64,000 bases of DNA. It comes from Diplonema papillatum (taxonomy: Eukaryota > Euglenozoa > Diplonemea > Diplonemida > Diplonemidae). Numbering within the stretch: position 1 is the first letter of the stretch; each line of letters starts with the position of its first letter. The notes beneath the pieces were generated by a model that was not told the DNA's origin, did not search any database, and worked only from the letters and a program-made list of their open reading frames with translations. Positions 61,642-64,000 of this stretch are shown piece by piece. Both the position numbers and the translations under genes were made by a program. Where the stretch lies: the NCBI GenBank assembly GCA_030068145.1, contig JAPJBO010000379.1, positions 141,930-205,929 on the forward strand, read 5' to 3'.

Positions 61642-64000
61642 AAGTTTGGGACCCAAGTTTGGGACCCAAGTTTGGGACCCAAGTTTGGGACCCAAGTTTG
61701 GGACCCAAGTTTGGGACCCAAGTTTGGGACCCAAGTTTGGGACCCAAGTTTGGGACCCAAGTTTGGGACCCAAGTTTGGGACCCAAGTTTGGGACCCAAG
61801 TTTGGGACCCAAGTTTGGGACCCAAGTTTGGGACCCAAGTTTGGGACCCAAGTTTGGGACCCAAGTTTGGGACCCAAGTTTGGGACCCAAGTTTGGGACC
61901 CAAGTTTGGGACCCAAGTTTGGGACCCAAGTTTGAGACCCAAGTTTGGGACCCAAGTTTGGCACCCAAGTTTGGGACCCAAGTTTGGGACCCAAGTTTGG
62001 GACCCAAGTTTGGGACCCAAGTTTGGGACCCAAGTTTGGGACCCAAGTTTGGGACCCAAGTTTGGGACCCAAGTTTGGGACCCAAGTTTGGGACCCAAGT
62101 TTGGGACCCAAGTTTGGGACCCAAGTTTGGGACCCAAGTTTGGGACCCAAGTTTGGGACCCAAGTTTGGGACCCAAGTTTGGGACCCAAGTTTGGGACCC
62201 AAGTTTGGGAACCCAAGTTTGGAACCCAAGTTTGGGACCCAAGTTTGGGACCCAAGTTTGGGACCCAAGTTTGGGACCCAAGTTTGGGAACCCAAGTTTG
62301 GGACCCAAGTTTGGGACCCAAGTTTGGGACCCAAGTTTGGAACCCAAGTTTGGGACCCAAGTTTGGGACCCAAGTTTGGGACCCAAGTTTGGGACCCAAG
62401 TTTGGGACCCAAGTTTGGGACCCAAGTTTGGGACCCAAGTTTGGGACCCAAGTTTGGGACCCAAGTTTGGGACCCAAGTTTGGGACCCAAGTTTGGGACC
62501 CAAGTTTGGGACCCAAGTTTGGGACCAAAGTTTGGGACCAAAGTTTGGGACCAAAGTTTGGGACCCAAGTTTGGGACCCAAGTTTGGGACCCAAGTTTGG
62601 GACCCAAGTTTGGGACCCAAGTTTGGGACCCAAGTTTGGGACCCAAGTTTGGGACCCAAGTTTGGGACCCAAGTTTGGGACCCAAGTTTGGGACCCAAGT
62701 TTGGGACCAAAGTTTGGGACCCAAGTTTGGGACCCAAGTTTGGGACCCAAGTTTGGGACCCAAGTTTGGGACCCAAGTTTGGGACCCAAGTTTGGGACCC
62801 AAGTTTGGGACCCAAGTTTGGGACCCAAGTTTGGGACCCAAGTTTGGGACCAAAGTTTGGGACCCAAGTTTGGGACCCAAGTTTGGGACCCAAGTTTGGG
62901 ACCCAAGTTTTGGTTGGGACCCAAGTTTTGGGACCCAAGTTTTGGGACCCAAGTTTTGGGACCCAAGTTTGGGACCCAAGTTTGGGACCCAAGTTTGGGA
63001 CCCAAGTTTTGGGACCCAAGTTTGGGACCCAAGTTTGGGACCCAAGTTTTGGGACCCAAGTTTTGGGACCCAAGTTTTGGGACCCAAGTTTTGGGACCCA
63101 AGTTTGGGACCCAAGTTTGGGACCCAAGTTTGGGACCCAAGTTTGGGACCCAAGTTTGGGACCCAAGTTTGGGACCCAAGTTTGGGACCCAAGTTTGGGA
63201 CCCAAGTTTGGGCCCAAGTTTGGAACCCAAGTTTGGGACCCAAGTTTGGGACCCAAGTTTGGGACCCAAGTTTGGGACCCAAGTTTGGGACCCAAGTTTG
63301 GGACCCAAGTTTGGGACCCAAGTTTGGGACCCAAGTTTGGGACCCAAGTTTGGGACCCAAGTTTGGGACCCAAGTTTGGGACCCAAGTTTGGGACCCAAG
63401 TTTGGGACCCAAGTTTGGGACCCAAGTTTGGGACCCAAGTTTGGGACCCAAGTTTGGGACCCAAGTTTGGGACCCAAGTTTGGGACCCAAGTTTGGGACC
63501 CAAGTTTGGGACCCAAGTTTGGGACCCAAGTTTGGGACCCAAGTTTGGGACCCAAGTTTGGGACCCAAGTTTGGGGGACCCAAGTTTGGGGGACCCAAGT
63601 TTGGGACCCAAGTTTGGGACCCAAGTTTGGGACCCAAGTTTGGGGGACCCAAGTTTGGGACCCAAGTTTGGGACCCAAGTTTGGGACCCAAGTTTGGGAC
63701 CCAAGTTTGGGGGACCCAAGTTTGGGGGACCCAAGTTTGGGACCCAAGTTTCGGACCCAAGTTTCGGACCCAAGTTTGGGGGACCCAAGTTTGGGACCCA
63801 AGTTTGGGGGGACCCAAGTTTGGGACCCAAGTTTCGGACCCAAGTTTGGGGGACCCAAGTTTGGGACCCAAGTTTCGGACCCAAGTTTGGAACCCAAGTT
63901 TGGAACCCAAGTTTGGAACCCAAGTTTGGAACCCAAGGTTGGGACCCAAGTTTGGAACCTAAGTTTGGGACCCAAGTTTGGGACCCAAGTTTGGGACCAA
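61642..64000. repeat. 13-bp array, unit AAGTTTGGGACCC, about 180 units
   Basis: An almost pure array to the end of the window. Rare variants (GGGACCA, TTTTGGG, GGGGGACC, TTCGGACC, TTGGAACC) cluster, showing local amplification of variants. With a 13-bp period every frame is open on both strands, giving false proteins of about 790 residues (GPKLGSQTWVPNL type). Confidence 0.98.

Larger units (their letters stand above)
59634..64000. mobile_element. GRG-N7-CCA element running off the window
   Basis: The terminus GGGATAAGGTCCAAAACAG starts at 59634 and is followed by GTTTGTGCCCAAAA(C/G)AG units. The 13-bp array of this element begins near 59925, is interrupted by the 59940-61641 element and continues to the window end. 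Its right terminus would lie outside. Confidence 0.55.

Noticed and set aside
61565-63975. Open frames of up to 794 residues on both strands near the window end
   Set aside because: They translate the 13-bp array; every frame is open by periodicity. No start, domain or codon signal supports a protein.

Overview
The window is nuclear DNA from a eukaryote whose lineage I cannot name from sequence alone; a protist or alga with a repeat-rich, GC-rich genome fits best. The evidence is spliceosomal introns (GT...AG, 5' sites such as GTATGT, GTACGT and GTGTGT) in two conserved genes, a PTS1-tagged peroxisomal protein, 18S and 28S rRNA fragments of eukaryotic type, a tRNA-Glu with internal A and B boxes, and APE-type non-LTR retrotransposons. 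Stop codons behave as in the standard code.

Host genes lie in the left 37 kb and are all on the minus strand: a peroxisomal enoyl-CoA hydratase/isomerase (153-929), a transportin-3/Mtr10-type importin in at least four exons (about 7027-11138), a coiled-coil protein (13167-14285) with degraded partial copies beside it, a CAF1/POP2 deadenylase in five exons (27489-30254), a small unknown ORF (30703-31050), a LEA-3-like repeat protein (31991-32701), an Arg/Pro-rich unknown protein (34738-35853) and a further hypothetical gene (36488-37216). They form no obvious pathway; two act in RNA metabolism or nuclear transport.

Between them lie minisatellites (12-bp, 29-bp and 54-63-bp units), a 118-120-bp satellite, a 0.4-kb TG microsatellite, small elements with clean target duplications, and five displaced rRNA pieces (two 18S, three 28S), all on the minus strand. 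One 28S piece sits between 92-bp direct repeats; another splits a duplicated gene fragment.

From about 39 kb to the end the DNA is almost entirely mobile. A LINE (EN-RT-RNase H-CCHC, 51265-55815, preceded in the same frame by an ORF1-like frame) is the main coding element. Around it are nested terminal-inverted-repeat elements. Several share a 19-bp terminus (GRG-N7-CCA...AG), make 9-bp target duplications and carry subterminal tandem arrays, including a 13-bp array that fills the last 2.36 kb. A second class (CAGGG...CCCTG ends, 7-8-bp duplications) looks hAT-like. The 9-bp group, apparently not autonomous, is the most novel thing I can see.
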